Source: Pirellulaceae bacterium (GTDB lineage Bacteria > Planctomycetota > Planctomycetia > Pirellulales > Pirellulaceae). From it: a stretch of DNA of 64,000 nucleotides. The stretch covers positions 19,666-83,665 of the forward strand of contig JADYZV010000132.1 of assembly GCA_020852965.1 (NCBI GenBank), given 5' to 3'. Under the pieces are notes generated by a model. It did no database searches, was not told the DNA's origin, and saw nothing but the letters and a program-made list of their open reading frames with translations. The position numbers and the translations under genes were made by a program. This document shows positions 37,434 through 45,143 of the stretch, piece after piece; within the stretch, counting starts at the first letter, position 1; every line of letters begins with the position of its first letter.

Positions 37434-37823
37434 TTATTTGTTCCAACGACTCCACGCGACATCATCAGGTGGATGCACGCTGACGACGACGATCTCACGC
37501 TTGTCCAAGTGAGGGGCGTCTACGAAGCGTGTTTCCACATACAGTTCCTTTGCCGCAATCTCGGGCCACATGTCGAAATGAAAACGCCACATGTGCTTCC
37601 ACCGATCTCCCTCCTCGTCCACCCGGTCCAGTCTGCCTCCCAATCGCAAGTACTTGATCATCAGGTCAATGAAGCCCTTTTCATCCAACCCGAGATATTT
37701 CGCGATGGGATCGGTGGCCTGATTCTTGTCAAAAATCACATAACCATTGAACCGGTACCCGTTCTCCAGTGCTTCCAGATACCGGTCCCGTTCCTCGTCA
37801 CCTTCTTCTAGCTTCTTTGCCAC
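37434..37823 (-). CDS. putative toxin or partner protein of the HTH antitoxin
   Basis: A 129-aa protein without a family I recognise. It is charged, with KKLEEGDEERDRYLEALENGYRFNGY at the start and ending in VVSVHPPDDVAWSRWNK. I place the start at GTG 37823, since AAGGAG lies six bases upstream; a longer frame starts at GTG 37838. It lies 19 bp before the zinc-finger/HTH gene on the same strand. The order (small protein first, zinc-finger HTH second) is that of MqsRA/HigBA-like toxin-antitoxin loci, so a toxin role is inferred from context only. The residues of MqsR or HigB were not recognised. Confidence 0.55.
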   Translation of the reverse strand: MAKKLEEGDEERDRYLEALENGYRFNGYVIFDKNQATDPIAKYLGLDEKGFIDLMIKYLRLGGRLDRVDEEGDRWKHMWRFHFDMWPEIAAKELYVETRFVDAPHLDKREIVVVSVHPPDDVAWSRWNK

Positions 37824-37890
37824 CTGGCACTCCTTCACAAGAGGGGGTCCCAGTGGCCAGCACCTTTCAAGTCATCGACTCTACTCAGTT

Positions 37891-37906
37891 GTTGACTTAA
37901 GTCAAC
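37891..37906. promoter_or_regulatory. perfect 16-bp palindrome, candidate operator/promoter
   Basis: GTTGACTTAAGTCAAC is a perfect palindrome between the divergent toxin-antitoxin pair and the defence cluster. Read on the minus strand, it contains TTGACT followed 16 bases later by TAGAGT, a reasonable sigma70-type promoter for the toxin-antitoxin operon. It is therefore a good candidate operator for the HTH antitoxin. Confidence 0.5.
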
Positions 37907-37997
37907 CTCCAGAGGGATTCTACGTCACAAAATGACCTGAGATCAACATCATGCCGTCGGATTGACATATTTGTAATGCTGCACTTCCAAAAAATCA

Positions 37998-38018
37998 ACA
38001 CAATGTCTATTATTGTGT
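37998..38018 (+). promoter_or_regulatory. candidate promoter/operator of the defence cluster
   Basis: An inverted repeat ACACAAT (37998-38004) / ATTGTGT (38012-38018), seven bases apart, overlaps a -10-like TATTAT (38008-38013) with TTCCAA 17 bases upstream. It lies 34 bp before the proposed first start codon of the cluster. A repressor binding here would block transcription. The element is a proposal from sequence alone. Confidence 0.4.
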
Positions 38019-38051
38019 AGTCACAGAAACAAACATTCGCGAGCGGCGAAG

Positions 38052-39425
38052 ATGCAATTGGCCAAAGTAACCCCAAATATGCTGGAAAACGAAGGATCGT
38101 GGGATCCGGTCGTCCTGTGCGGGCCTATGTCTAGCCTTTTGGGGGATTCCTGCGCTGGCTCGTTGGACACTTGGGATGCAAGCATCTCGGATGGCAGCCG
38201 AGTCGCCGAGCGCTCAACTTTTGGAGCTGCCGATATCGGCTTCGCTGAACTGCGGATTAGCCACGAACGCCAGACCGCCCCTGCGAGCAGTCGCCATTCG
38301 GTTCGAACCGGTGACGTGCTGCTGGCGAAAGCCCCGCCAATCAAGGCAGCTTGGATCTCGCCATCGGTTCAACAACTGCGCTTTGATGCAACCTGCTATG
38401 CAGTCCGTAACCTTGATACTGCGCAAGGTGTGTGGCTGACCTTTCTGTTGAATCAAAAGGAGTATGCTTTCTGTTTGGCTCGACGGTCGGTTGCGTCGGC
38501 TATGCCGCGGATTAACACCAACGAGTTGCGGCGTTTCCCCATTCCTGAGGTCCCGGAGGGATTCGAAAGGATCGCAAGTGGTATCGCGAACTGTCTCGAC
38601 AAACGATCGATCAATAGCCTGGAGCTTGTACGACTGCAGGGTGAAGTTGCGTCGCTAGTCGAGTCGATGATCCCGGCAGTCGTTTTTGACAATGTCGATG
38701 AAGGACACGATCGAACCGAAAGTTGGTATCGAAGGTTTCATGCTCAGACGCTCGAGGATTCGCTAATTCCTGGACACGTGAAGGCAGGTGAATTTCAGCA
38801 GATCCTAAAGCGCAATGGTGACTGGCGACCTATCAATAGCCTTGTATCGCTCGCAAGGGGTCATGGCGAGCGTTTAGGGCAACTGGCAACACAATACCAT
38901 TGTTTACGGCTGTCCGACGTCGGTAGTGATCTACGTGTTCCAATGACCTTGTCTCGAGGGCTGGCTGGCAATCGGAATGTTTATGCTGAGCCGCTGCAAA
39001 TCGACGAAGTGCTCCACTCCTTGTTGGCGACTAGCCCTCGAACTGCTTTTGTCTGCGAACGTCCAGACTACGACGTCTATCCAACCGACCACTGGGTTCG
39101 TCTAAAGTTCAATGAGACGCCGGGGGCCTGGGCATTGGTGATGCAAACGGAAGCGATCGCAAGGCAGTTACGATCGATGACCACAGGCTTGACTCAACAA
39201 TTCGCGACACCTATCGCCGTGCAGCAGTTGGTGTTGCCTCCGCTACCGCCTGCGGTTCGGCAATCATGGGATAGCCGAATGCGTCGGTGGCAACGACAGC
39301 GAAACGAACTCGATTTGGAATGGTTCGAATTAGTCGATCGAGTTTATCGATTGCTAAAGGATACGGAAGCGAAATATGGACCCTGGGTAACCCCTTACTT
39401 TCAGGAGGCGATTGATGACGCCTGA
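38052..39425 (+). CDS. HsdS-like specificity protein (first of two)
   Basis: This 457-aa protein resembles a type I restriction specificity subunit. It has a target-recognition-like region in the first 180 residues (SVRTGDVLLAKAPPIKAAWIS... then SAMPRINTNELRRFPIPEVPEGFE, the TRD C-terminal signature), a helical spacer with LVESM, and a second recognition-like region (about 260-415: VSLARGHGERLGQLATQ...ATPIAVQQLVLPPLPPAV) before a final helix. I chose ATG 38052; an earlier frame start at 38013 adds 13 doubtful residues. It would confer sequence specificity on the methylase complex. Having a second HsdS four genes later is a notable feature of this cluster. Confidence 0.72.
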   Translation: MQLAKVTPNMLENEGSWDPVVLCGPMSSLLGDSCAGSLDTWDASISDGSRVAERSTFGAADIGFAELRISHERQTAPASSRHSVRTGDVLLAKAPPIKAAWISPSVQQLRFDATCYAVRNLDTAQGVWLTFLLNQKEYAFCLARRSVASAMPRINTNELRRFPIPEVPEGFERIASGIANCLDKRSINSLELVRLQGEVASLVESMIPAVVFDNVDEGHDRTESWYRRFHAQTLEDSLIPGHVKAGEFQQILKRNGDWRPINSLVSLARGHGERLGQLATQYHCLRLSDVGSDLRVPMTLSRGLAGNRNVYAEPLQIDEVLHSLLATSPRTAFVCERPDYDVYPTDHWVRLKFNETPGAWALVMQTEAIARQLRSMTTGLTQQFATPIAVQQLVLPPLPPAVRQSWDSRMRRWQRQRNELDLEWFELVDRVYRLLKDTEAKYGPWVTPYFQEAIDDA

Positions 39426-39801
39426 GATTTTCCGATCACTAGCAGATACATCGAAAGGCGACTCGCTTCCATTGCGGCAGTTGCATGCCGCGGCGCGGGA
39501 TGGTGGAAGCAATTGGTCAATTGATCAGTTGCACCTCATGCTTGCGTGCCTAGGTGACTGGGAGGTTAAGGATCAAGGCAACGATTGGATCGTCAAGCGT
39601 GCTGGACTGTCTCAAGAAGAAGAACTTGAGGACGCCATCGTCGCAGCGGTTCAATCGCAAGGCGGAAAGCCAATGCCGGCCAGCGTTGTGATGTCGCTAC
39701 TCCCTGGGAAGTTCACGACATCAGAAGCCCAGATTCGGAAACTGGCGAAGGAGTCATCCAGCCTACAAGTCATCGGCCCCGGGTTGATCGCTACGAAGTG
39801 A
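39415..39801 (+). CDS. small winged-helix-like protein
   Basis: A 128-aa protein that I do not recognise by family. It contains two helix-rich segments with wing-like ends (SLPLRQLHAAARDGGSNWSIDQLHLMLACLGDWEVKDQGNDWIVKR and ELEDAIVAAVQSQGGKPMPASVVMSLL...SEAQIRKLAKESSSLQVIG), which look like a pair of winged-helix domains. ATG 39415 has a perfect AGGAGG at 39403-39408 and overlaps the HsdS-like gene by 11 bp, so the two are translationally coupled. It may help DNA binding or complex assembly of the defence system. Confidence 0.6.
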   Translation: MTPEIFRSLADTSKGDSLPLRQLHAAARDGGSNWSIDQLHLMLACLGDWEVKDQGNDWIVKRAGLSQEEELEDAIVAAVQSQGGKPMPASVVMSLLPGKFTTSEAQIRKLAKESSSLQVIGPGLIATK

Positions 39802-39848
39802 ATGAAGGCATTTGCCTACGAATGGCGCGAATAGGGCTTATTGTCGGT

Positions 39849-39911
39849 AGTGGACGAGGCAACGAGTCCGTTTGACTTGGTAGATGCCAGGGACTCGTAA
39901 CCTCGTCCACT
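39849..39911. repeat. palindromic repeat family A, copy within the defence cluster
   Basis: Arms GTGGACGAGG... (39849-39869) and the inverse (39891-39911) flank a 21-base loop whose sequence resembles that of copy 1 (GACTTGGTAGATGCCAG). It lies in the 194-bp gap between the small winged-helix gene and the methylase gene, interrupting an otherwise tightly packed cluster. Confidence 0.85.
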
Positions 39912-39946
39912 ACCTCAAACCCAAAAGATTTACAATGGCTTGGCTG

Positions 39947-39978
39947 ATTCGCGTTCATTCGCGTATTTGGCGGGCAAA
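39947..39978 (+). repeat. direct repeat C, left copy flanking hsdM-hsdS
   Basis: TTCATTCGCGT followed by GGCGGGCAAA lies immediately before the methylase gene. A near copy (TTCATTCGCGTCAATTCGCG...CGGGCAAA) lies at 43729-43764, just after hsdS, in the same orientation. The pair brackets the methylase-specificity module. Confidence 0.65.
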
Positions 39979-39995
39979 AAGAATAGGAATAGGAC

Positions 39996-42059
39996 ATGGT
40001 AAAGACGAAAGACGTTAAACCAAAGAAGAAGGCGGGCAAGCCGACCGCTGAGAAAAAGGGTAGCGGGACGCTTGAGTTACTTGAAGCCAAATTGGCTAAG
40101 TCGCAATTTGACCAGCGGTTGGCGATGGAGCCGGCGGAGGAAGGTCAGGCTTGCTCGATGGTTTGGGGCGACCACAAAGGGGAAGAAACCCCTCGCATCT
40201 TTGTGTTAGCGTTACCTGTGGGATCGTGGGAGAAGGCGAATGCTGAGTATGTGCAGCAATTGAGCTATACGCAGGCGCCGACAGGTTTGGCAGCGGATGA
40301 GTACGCCAAGTTTGCGCTGGTTGGCGATGGCAAAAACGAGGCGATGTTCGATCTCGAATACCCGGCGCACGAAGTCGATCGTCTGCCGAGCATCGAGGAG
40401 ATCAAAGAGTACAAGCGGATCAAGGCCGATCCGACTCGGCGCTGGTCGTTGAAGATGTATGACCGGCTGATGAATGGCTTCAATGCCTTTCACGAGCAGG
40501 TCTACCAGACGGTCAAAGACAAGGTCGATGGCAAGAACGCGATCATTCTGGAAGTGGCCAAGCTGCTGTTCCTCGAGTCCTTCCGATTGCATCACGACGG
40601 CAAGATGCTGGAGTTCACGCATGAAGGTAAGAAGCTGAACCTGAGCGATGTGTTTACGTTCGAGTACGTCCAGAAACATGGCAAACAGGCGGTGGCTGAA
40701 ATTCAATCGGCCTTTGATCTGCTCAAGACAAACGCGGACTATGTTGTTACGGACGACAAAGGAGATTCGCATCCGATCTTCGATAGAAACGAGCACTTGC
40801 GATTGGAGCAACCTCGCAACTACGAGACGATTCTGGAACTCATTCAGAATCTTGGGCCGGTTCTGGATAACTCGGACAAAGTGCTGAAGGAGAAAGCGTC
40901 GCTCAAGGATGTGGCCAACGATGTGTTGGGTCGAGCGTTCGATGTGTTTTTGCGAGCGAACTTCGATTCGAAGGGTGGCCTGGCGATCTATTTGACACCG
41001 GCGCCGGTGAAGCAGGCGATGTTGGAGATCGCGTTTCATGACATTCTGGAAGAGACGCCGGAGATCTTGTCGGCTCGTGACGCGGATGGCAAGCCGTCGT
41101 TTCGTTATTGCGACCCGGCGTGTGGTACGTATGGTTTTGGCGTTGTGGCTCACGGCCACTTACGACGTGCGTTGAATGAGATTGGCGGGCGGGAGACGAG
41201 CAACGATCGAGCCCGGGAGAAGTTGTTCAATGATATGTGCGAGCAGAGTTTTGTCGGCGCGGACTCAGCACCGATCATGGTGACGCTGGCTCGTGTGAAC
41301 ATGGCAATGTTGGGCGCACCCAAGGCTCGTATCTTCTATTCGACCAACTCGCTGATCAGCGAACAGTTGCAACCGTGCAGCTTTGACTTGATATGCACCA
41401 ATCCGCCGTTTGGAACCCCCAAGTTTAAGAAGGGGCAGGAAAACGCGAAACGCGACTATGAAGAAAGAATGAAGGAGATTCTGGCGTTCTATCGCAGCGA
41501 TCTCGAAGCGAAAGAAGGCAAGTCGAAGACCAGTGGTTACGAATACAAGCCGCGCGTGGATGGTCTGGCGATGGGTGGCAAGCCGAACAGCAAAGGCGTG
41601 TGGCAGGAGTCGAAGGCGACGAGCGTCGATCCGGCGGTGTTGTTCCTCGACCGTTGTTTGCAGTTGCTCAAGCCCGGCGGGCGATTGCTGATCATTCTAC
41701 CCGACGGTGTGTTGTGTAACAGCGGCGACCGCTATGTCCGCGAATACATCATGGGCAAAAAGGATGAAACGACTGGCCAATTCCATGGCGGCAAGGCGAT
41801 TGTGAAAGCGGTCATCAGCTTGCCGTCCGATACGTTCAAGCTCTCAGGCACGGGAGCCAAGACCAGCGTGCTCTATCTACAGAAACGCCACGAACGCGAT
41901 GACGGATCGAAACAATTCATGGACGAACCGCAGACCGATGTCTTCATGGCCGTCGCCGATACGCTGGGTTACGAGGTCAAGAACAACGTTGAGGACTACA
42001 GCAAGGGATTGTCCAATGATCTCGCCAAGATCACCGGCGCGTATGTGAGGGGCGAGTAG
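39996..42059 (+). CDS. hsdM: N6-adenine DNA methylase (HsdM-like) of a defence cluster
   Basis: A 687-aa class gamma DNA methylase. Motif I is YCDPACGTYGFGV (about residue 370, SAM binding), and motif IV is TNPPFG (about residue 468), as in type I HsdM. GGRLLIILPDGVLCNSG and the SLPSDTFKLSGTGAKTSVLYLQK block complete the family fold. The N-terminal 330 residues exceed a usual HsdM (about 500 aa) and contain a charged, helical region. It would protect host DNA and mark self. ATG 39996 is preceded by AGGACATGG-type spacing. Its stop codon overlaps the start of the following hsdS gene by one base. No HsdR-like restriction subunit is found next to it. Confidence 0.9.
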   Translation: MVKTKDVKPKKKAGKPTAEKKGSGTLELLEAKLAKSQFDQRLAMEPAEEGQACSMVWGDHKGEETPRIFVLALPVGSWEKANAEYVQQLSYTQAPTGLAADEYAKFALVGDGKNEAMFDLEYPAHEVDRLPSIEEIKEYKRIKADPTRRWSLKMYDRLMNGFNAFHEQVYQTVKDKVDGKNAIILEVAKLLFLESFRLHHDGKMLEFTHEGKKLNLSDVFTFEYVQKHGKQAVAEIQSAFDLLKTNADYVVTDDKGDSHPIFDRNEHLRLEQPRNYETILELIQNLGPVLDNSDKVLKEKASLKDVANDVLGRAFDVFLRANFDSKGGLAIYLTPAPVKQAMLEIAFHDILEETPEILSARDADGKPSFRYCDPACGTYGFGVVAHGHLRRALNEIGGRETSNDRAREKLFNDMCEQSFVGADSAPIMVTLARVNMAMLGAPKARIFYSTNSLISEQLQPCSFDLICTNPPFGTPKFKKGQENAKRDYEERMKEILAFYRSDLEAKEGKSKTSGYEYKPRVDGLAMGGKPNSKGVWQESKATSVDPAVLFLDRCLQLLKPGGRLLIILPDGVLCNSGDRYVREYIMGKKDETTGQFHGGKAIVKAVISLPSDTFKLSGTGAKTSVLYLQKRHERDDGSKQFMDEPQTDVFMAVADTLGYEVKNNVEDYSKGLSNDLAKITGAYVRGE

Positions 42060-43708
42060 TGTTTATTTCTCGTGTTACGACGTCGCTACTATTCGATCGC
42101 CTAAACGCTGAGTCGAACGCGCCTGAAATGTTGGCCGCCGACCGAAGAGTTCAATTGTCGGGACTGCCGACTGCGACACTTGGGCAACTGGTCACGTCAC
42201 CGATCAACAATAGCATACGCAATGTCTCAGACCAATATGACGTTGAAGGGGCAAATGTGCCGCTGTTTCGCCCCGCAGACATTCAGGGCATTTGGTTAAA
42301 CACGGCGAGCGCACTTCGCGTTACGCGTGAGTTTGAGAATCAACATGAGAAAGCAAGAGTGTATCCTGGAAATATCGTAATTGCAGCTGCTGGGACAGTT
42401 GCCGCAGTTGCACGAGTACCTAGTGATATCGAATACGGCGGCATAAACGGATCATTCGCTCGAGTAGTTCTAAAACGCGAATGCGATGGGTTCATTGTCA
42501 GCTACCTAGCATCAAAATACGGCTATCAATCAATGATGCGATGGGCGGTGGGTTCCGTGCAAAAGCATCTAAATTTGGAAGATCTGCCTAAAGTCAACGT
42601 CGTTTTCCCAAAAGCACCAGTTCAAAAATACGTCGGCGACAAGGTGCGCCAGGCGGAGCGATTGCGGACGTTTGCAAGACTAGAACAATCAGTTGGTATC
42701 GAGCTGCTTGAGTTGTTACTTCGCAAGAAACTCACGGAAGAAGGATTGATTTCCAAGATCGGCGAAAACAATATGCCGACCTCCTATTACCGAGATTTAA
42801 TTGCGAGGCTTAATTCGGACGGGGCATCTATTGCGAGGGAATCCCGAAAGCAGTCGCGAGTCACTAGAAAGGATTTGACAGAAAGACTTGACGCTGGATT
42901 CTATCGTCCTGATTTCCTGGAGAATGCCAAGGAGCTTCAAGCTTGCGGAGTCTCACTCGACAACATCGAAAGTCTATCCGAGAAATGCAACTGCGGGGCG
43001 ACACCCGTCGATGTAGCGTATGAAAGCGACGGGCAAGGCTTGATAAGAACATCAGACGTGCGTCCCAATCGCTTCAACGCTAGGAGCGTTTTGCGCACTC
43101 GAAGACTTAACGTCGTTATCGGGTCACCTGTTGCTGCAGTTAATGGCGATCTGCTTTATACGATGAGCGGAACAATCGGCTACGCCGCCGTTGTTCCCGC
43201 AACAAATGAGGTCTTCAGTTTTAGCAACACAATTGCTCGCGCAAGAATAAAAGCTCCCCACAATCCTTGGTATATCGCGGCATTCTTTAACTCTTCCATC
43301 GGTTACAAGCAGTCACTCCGTCTAACCAGTGGAGGAATCCAAGGTCACGTTATGCCAAATCCATTCAAACGGCTTACCGTCCCAGTTCCAGATCCACGAA
43401 TTCAAGATTTCATAGGTGGGAAACTTCAAGTTGCGGATTCTGGCAATCGCCTGTCAGAACAACTTGTTGCCGCAGCCAAGCTACTCGTCGAAGCACTCAT
43501 CGAACGCAAAGTCACGGAAGCTGAACTCATTGATGCTCAGACGCGACTTGAGCAAGGCGACGATTCGGGAGATCGGGCAATTTTGAGCCGGCTCTACGAG
43601 GGTGGCTGGGATGAGACGGAGACGCGAGCATTGTTTCCTGATTTGGACGCGTACTACGAGACGTTGCGAATGGTCGATCAGGCTCAAGCCGACGGAGCCA
43701 GCAAATGA
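42059..43708 (+). CDS. hsdS: type I restriction specificity subunit (HsdS-like), two TRDs
   Basis: This 549-aa protein has two target-recognition domains separated by conserved coiled-coil segments. The two repeats are visible: IGDKVRQAERLRTFARLEQSV-type helix with LLELLLRKKLTEEGLI near residue 225, and GGKLQVADSGNRL...LLVEALIERKVTEAELI near residue 475. It begins with GTG at 42059, which overlaps the stop of hsdM. Codon usage and base composition in the first half are lower in GC than hsdM, as expected for rapidly changing recognition domains. It would guide the methylase to a bipartite DNA site. The terminal 70 residues are an acidic extension. Confidence 0.88.
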   Translation: MFISRVTTSLLFDRLNAESNAPEMLAADRRVQLSGLPTATLGQLVTSPINNSIRNVSDQYDVEGANVPLFRPADIQGIWLNTASALRVTREFENQHEKARVYPGNIVIAAAGTVAAVARVPSDIEYGGINGSFARVVLKRECDGFIVSYLASKYGYQSMMRWAVGSVQKHLNLEDLPKVNVVFPKAPVQKYVGDKVRQAERLRTFARLEQSVGIELLELLLRKKLTEEGLISKIGENNMPTSYYRDLIARLNSDGASIARESRKQSRVTRKDLTERLDAGFYRPDFLENAKELQACGVSLDNIESLSEKCNCGATPVDVAYESDGQGLIRTSDVRPNRFNARSVLRTRRLNVVIGSPVAAVNGDLLYTMSGTIGYAAVVPATNEVFSFSNTIARARIKAPHNPWYIAAFFNSSIGYKQSLRLTSGGIQGHVMPNPFKRLTVPVPDPRIQDFIGGKLQVADSGNRLSEQLVAAAKLLVEALIERKVTEAELIDAQTRLEQGDDSGDRAILSRLYEGGWDETETRALFPDLDAYYETLRMVDQAQADGASK

Positions 43709-43728
43709 TCCACGGATTCTACTCCCTC

Positions 43729-43781
43729 TTCATTCGCGTCAATTCGCGTGATTCGCGGGCAAACCATGACTGCCCGCGAAT
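43729..43781 (+). repeat. direct repeat C, right copy, with hairpin
   Basis: It repeats the TTCATTCGCGT...CGGGCAAA unit found before hsdM. It continues into an 11-bp hairpin, ATTCGCGGGCA (43751-43761) and TGCCCGCGAAT (43771-43781), 33 bp before the next start codon. The hairpin may reduce transcription into the following genes. Confidence 0.65.
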
Positions 43782-43814
43782 GAGCGCGACTGGCTTTAGA
43801 ATTGGAGGAGGGAA

Positions 43815-45143
43815 ATGAGTGTGACGCTTCCTCGGGTTAGCGAACTGTTTGACTTGTTGCATGATGGCGAGATCGTCGCTTCAGCGAATGCCTACGCTGG
43901 ATTGCAAAGTTGTGGGTTGGTTTGGTGCGATGCAGTCATCGAGCGGGTGGTGATCACGGAAAGTGGGCTACGAGTCGCTGGCACATTGCCGAACGATGCC
44001 GAATCTGTCGCTGGGCTGCTGGCTTGCTTGCCTGAGTTGCGAACGGCCTGGATGCGGATCGTGGCGGCACGCTTAAAAGAAGCTGGCCAGCGGCGCGATG
44101 TGGGCGAACTTTGCAACGCGATTGAAACGCTCGGGGCGGCAAGCGGCCGGGTACGCGAGCGGCTGCCCCATGCTTCGCTTGAGTCGACGGAATTCAACAA
44201 CATCGAAGTCGAGTTGTTTGGTAGCGGAGCGGAGCAGCCAGTGAATTATCCGAAATTGCTGCGAGTGCTGGGACAGACGGCTGTGGTGGTAGAACGTGCT
44301 GGTGAGAGCGTGGGGAAGCAACTTGAATTAAAGCCGGTTGATCCGCTGGAGCCGAAGGCGACTTGGTGTGCGGGGCGGGTGTTGCAGATGCCGAAGATCA
44401 CAAGCCCCTCACTTCCAGCCTGGACAGCCCCTTACCCCCAGCCACCCTCCCCTGAGTACAGGGGCGAGGGGGGCCAGGATTATGATCGATTCAGACAGGC
44501 TGGCAGCCTATCCCACGTATTGGATGGCGGCTGTGGCGGCCTGGGCGATGCAGAACAATTGGCGGATGATAACGATTCGAAAGCGTTGATGCGGTGGGTG
44601 CTTTGTCGGCCGTGGATCATGCTGCTGGCGCAGATCGTATTTACGCAGGAGGCATGGCTGGCCGAGCAGATCTCGGGACAGCTTTCTTTGGAACTGAGCG
44701 ATGACCAGCTCGGCAATCCGTATGAACCCAAGCGGATTGATGTCGTGGTGGTTCGTGTCGATGGAGCTGAAGTGCTGTGCGGTTCGCTGAGCGAATTGGT
44801 GTTCCGAGTTCTGCAACGATTGCAAGTCGCGCTGGTGGCGAGGCCTGAAGATGTTGCACGGCTGGATGAATCCCTGGCTCCCGTCGTGCGTCGATTACTC
44901 GAACGCAAGGTCTGGCGTTTTGATCCTCGCGGTGTAGGCGGAGGTCGGCCCGGATATACGATCGATGATGATTTCTCGACAAGCTGCTATCGCGCGTTTG
45001 GCAGCAAGCATTTCTATCGGGCTGGGAGCATTCTCACAGCGGCGATTCGCTCTGCCGCAGAGCAATGGGCAGCAGATCGGCAAAACAAATCAGGTGGGTT
45101 TGCGGGCTCAACGACGCTCGCCTTCAGTGGAGACCGAGCATGA
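43815..45143 (+). CDS. unknown protein of the defence cluster (442 aa) with in-frame repeat insertion
   Basis: I recognise no domain. The N-terminal 190 residues are helical with Trp/Cys and Ala-rich segments (SGLVWCDAVIERVVI, LRTAWMRIVAARLKEAG). Around residues 195-225 there is a low-complexity tract, YPQPPSPEYRGEGG, encoded by CACCCTCCCCTGAGTACAGG-like DNA, a common planctomycete intergenic repeat. It appears to have been inserted in frame. The C-terminal part (ALMRWVLCRPWIMLLAQIVFTQEAWLAEQ) resumes a folded pattern. The stop overlaps the ATPase start as ATGA. The protein may be an adaptor of the big ATPase; nothing more can be said. Confidence 0.72.
   Translation: MSVTLPRVSELFDLLHDGEIVASANAYAGLQSCGLVWCDAVIERVVITESGLRVAGTLPNDAESVAGLLACLPELRTAWMRIVAARLKEAGQRRDVGELCNAIETLGAASGRVRERLPHASLESTEFNNIEVELFGSGAEQPVNYPKLLRVLGQTAVVVERAGESVGKQLELKPVDPLEPKATWCAGRVLQMPKITSPSLPAWTAPYPQPPSPEYRGEGGQDYDRFRQAGSLSHVLDGGCGGLGDAEQLADDNDSKALMRWVLCRPWIMLLAQIVFTQEAWLAEQISGQLSLELSDDQLGNPYEPKRIDVVVVRVDGAEVLCGSLSELVFRVLQRLQVALVARPEDVARLDESLAPVVRRLLERKVWRFDPRGVGGGRPGYTIDDDFSTSCYRAFGSKHFYRAGSILTAAIRSAAEQWAADRQNKSGGFAGSTTLAFSGDRA

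Noticed and set aside
37962..37990. TTGACA at 37962 as the defence cluster promoter
   Set aside because: The -35 box is perfect, but the sequence 17 bases on (TTCCAA) is a poor -10; the TATTAT box further down is better placed.
40212..41159. 315-aa minus-strand ORF opposite the methylase gene
   Set aside because: Antisense shadow caused by G-rich third codon positions of hsdM; Arg-rich product with no motif.
39996..43708. Ordinary type I restriction-modification locus
   Set aside because: No HsdR helicase-nuclease is adjacent, and the M-S pair is embedded among coupled ATPase, kinase and unknown genes.
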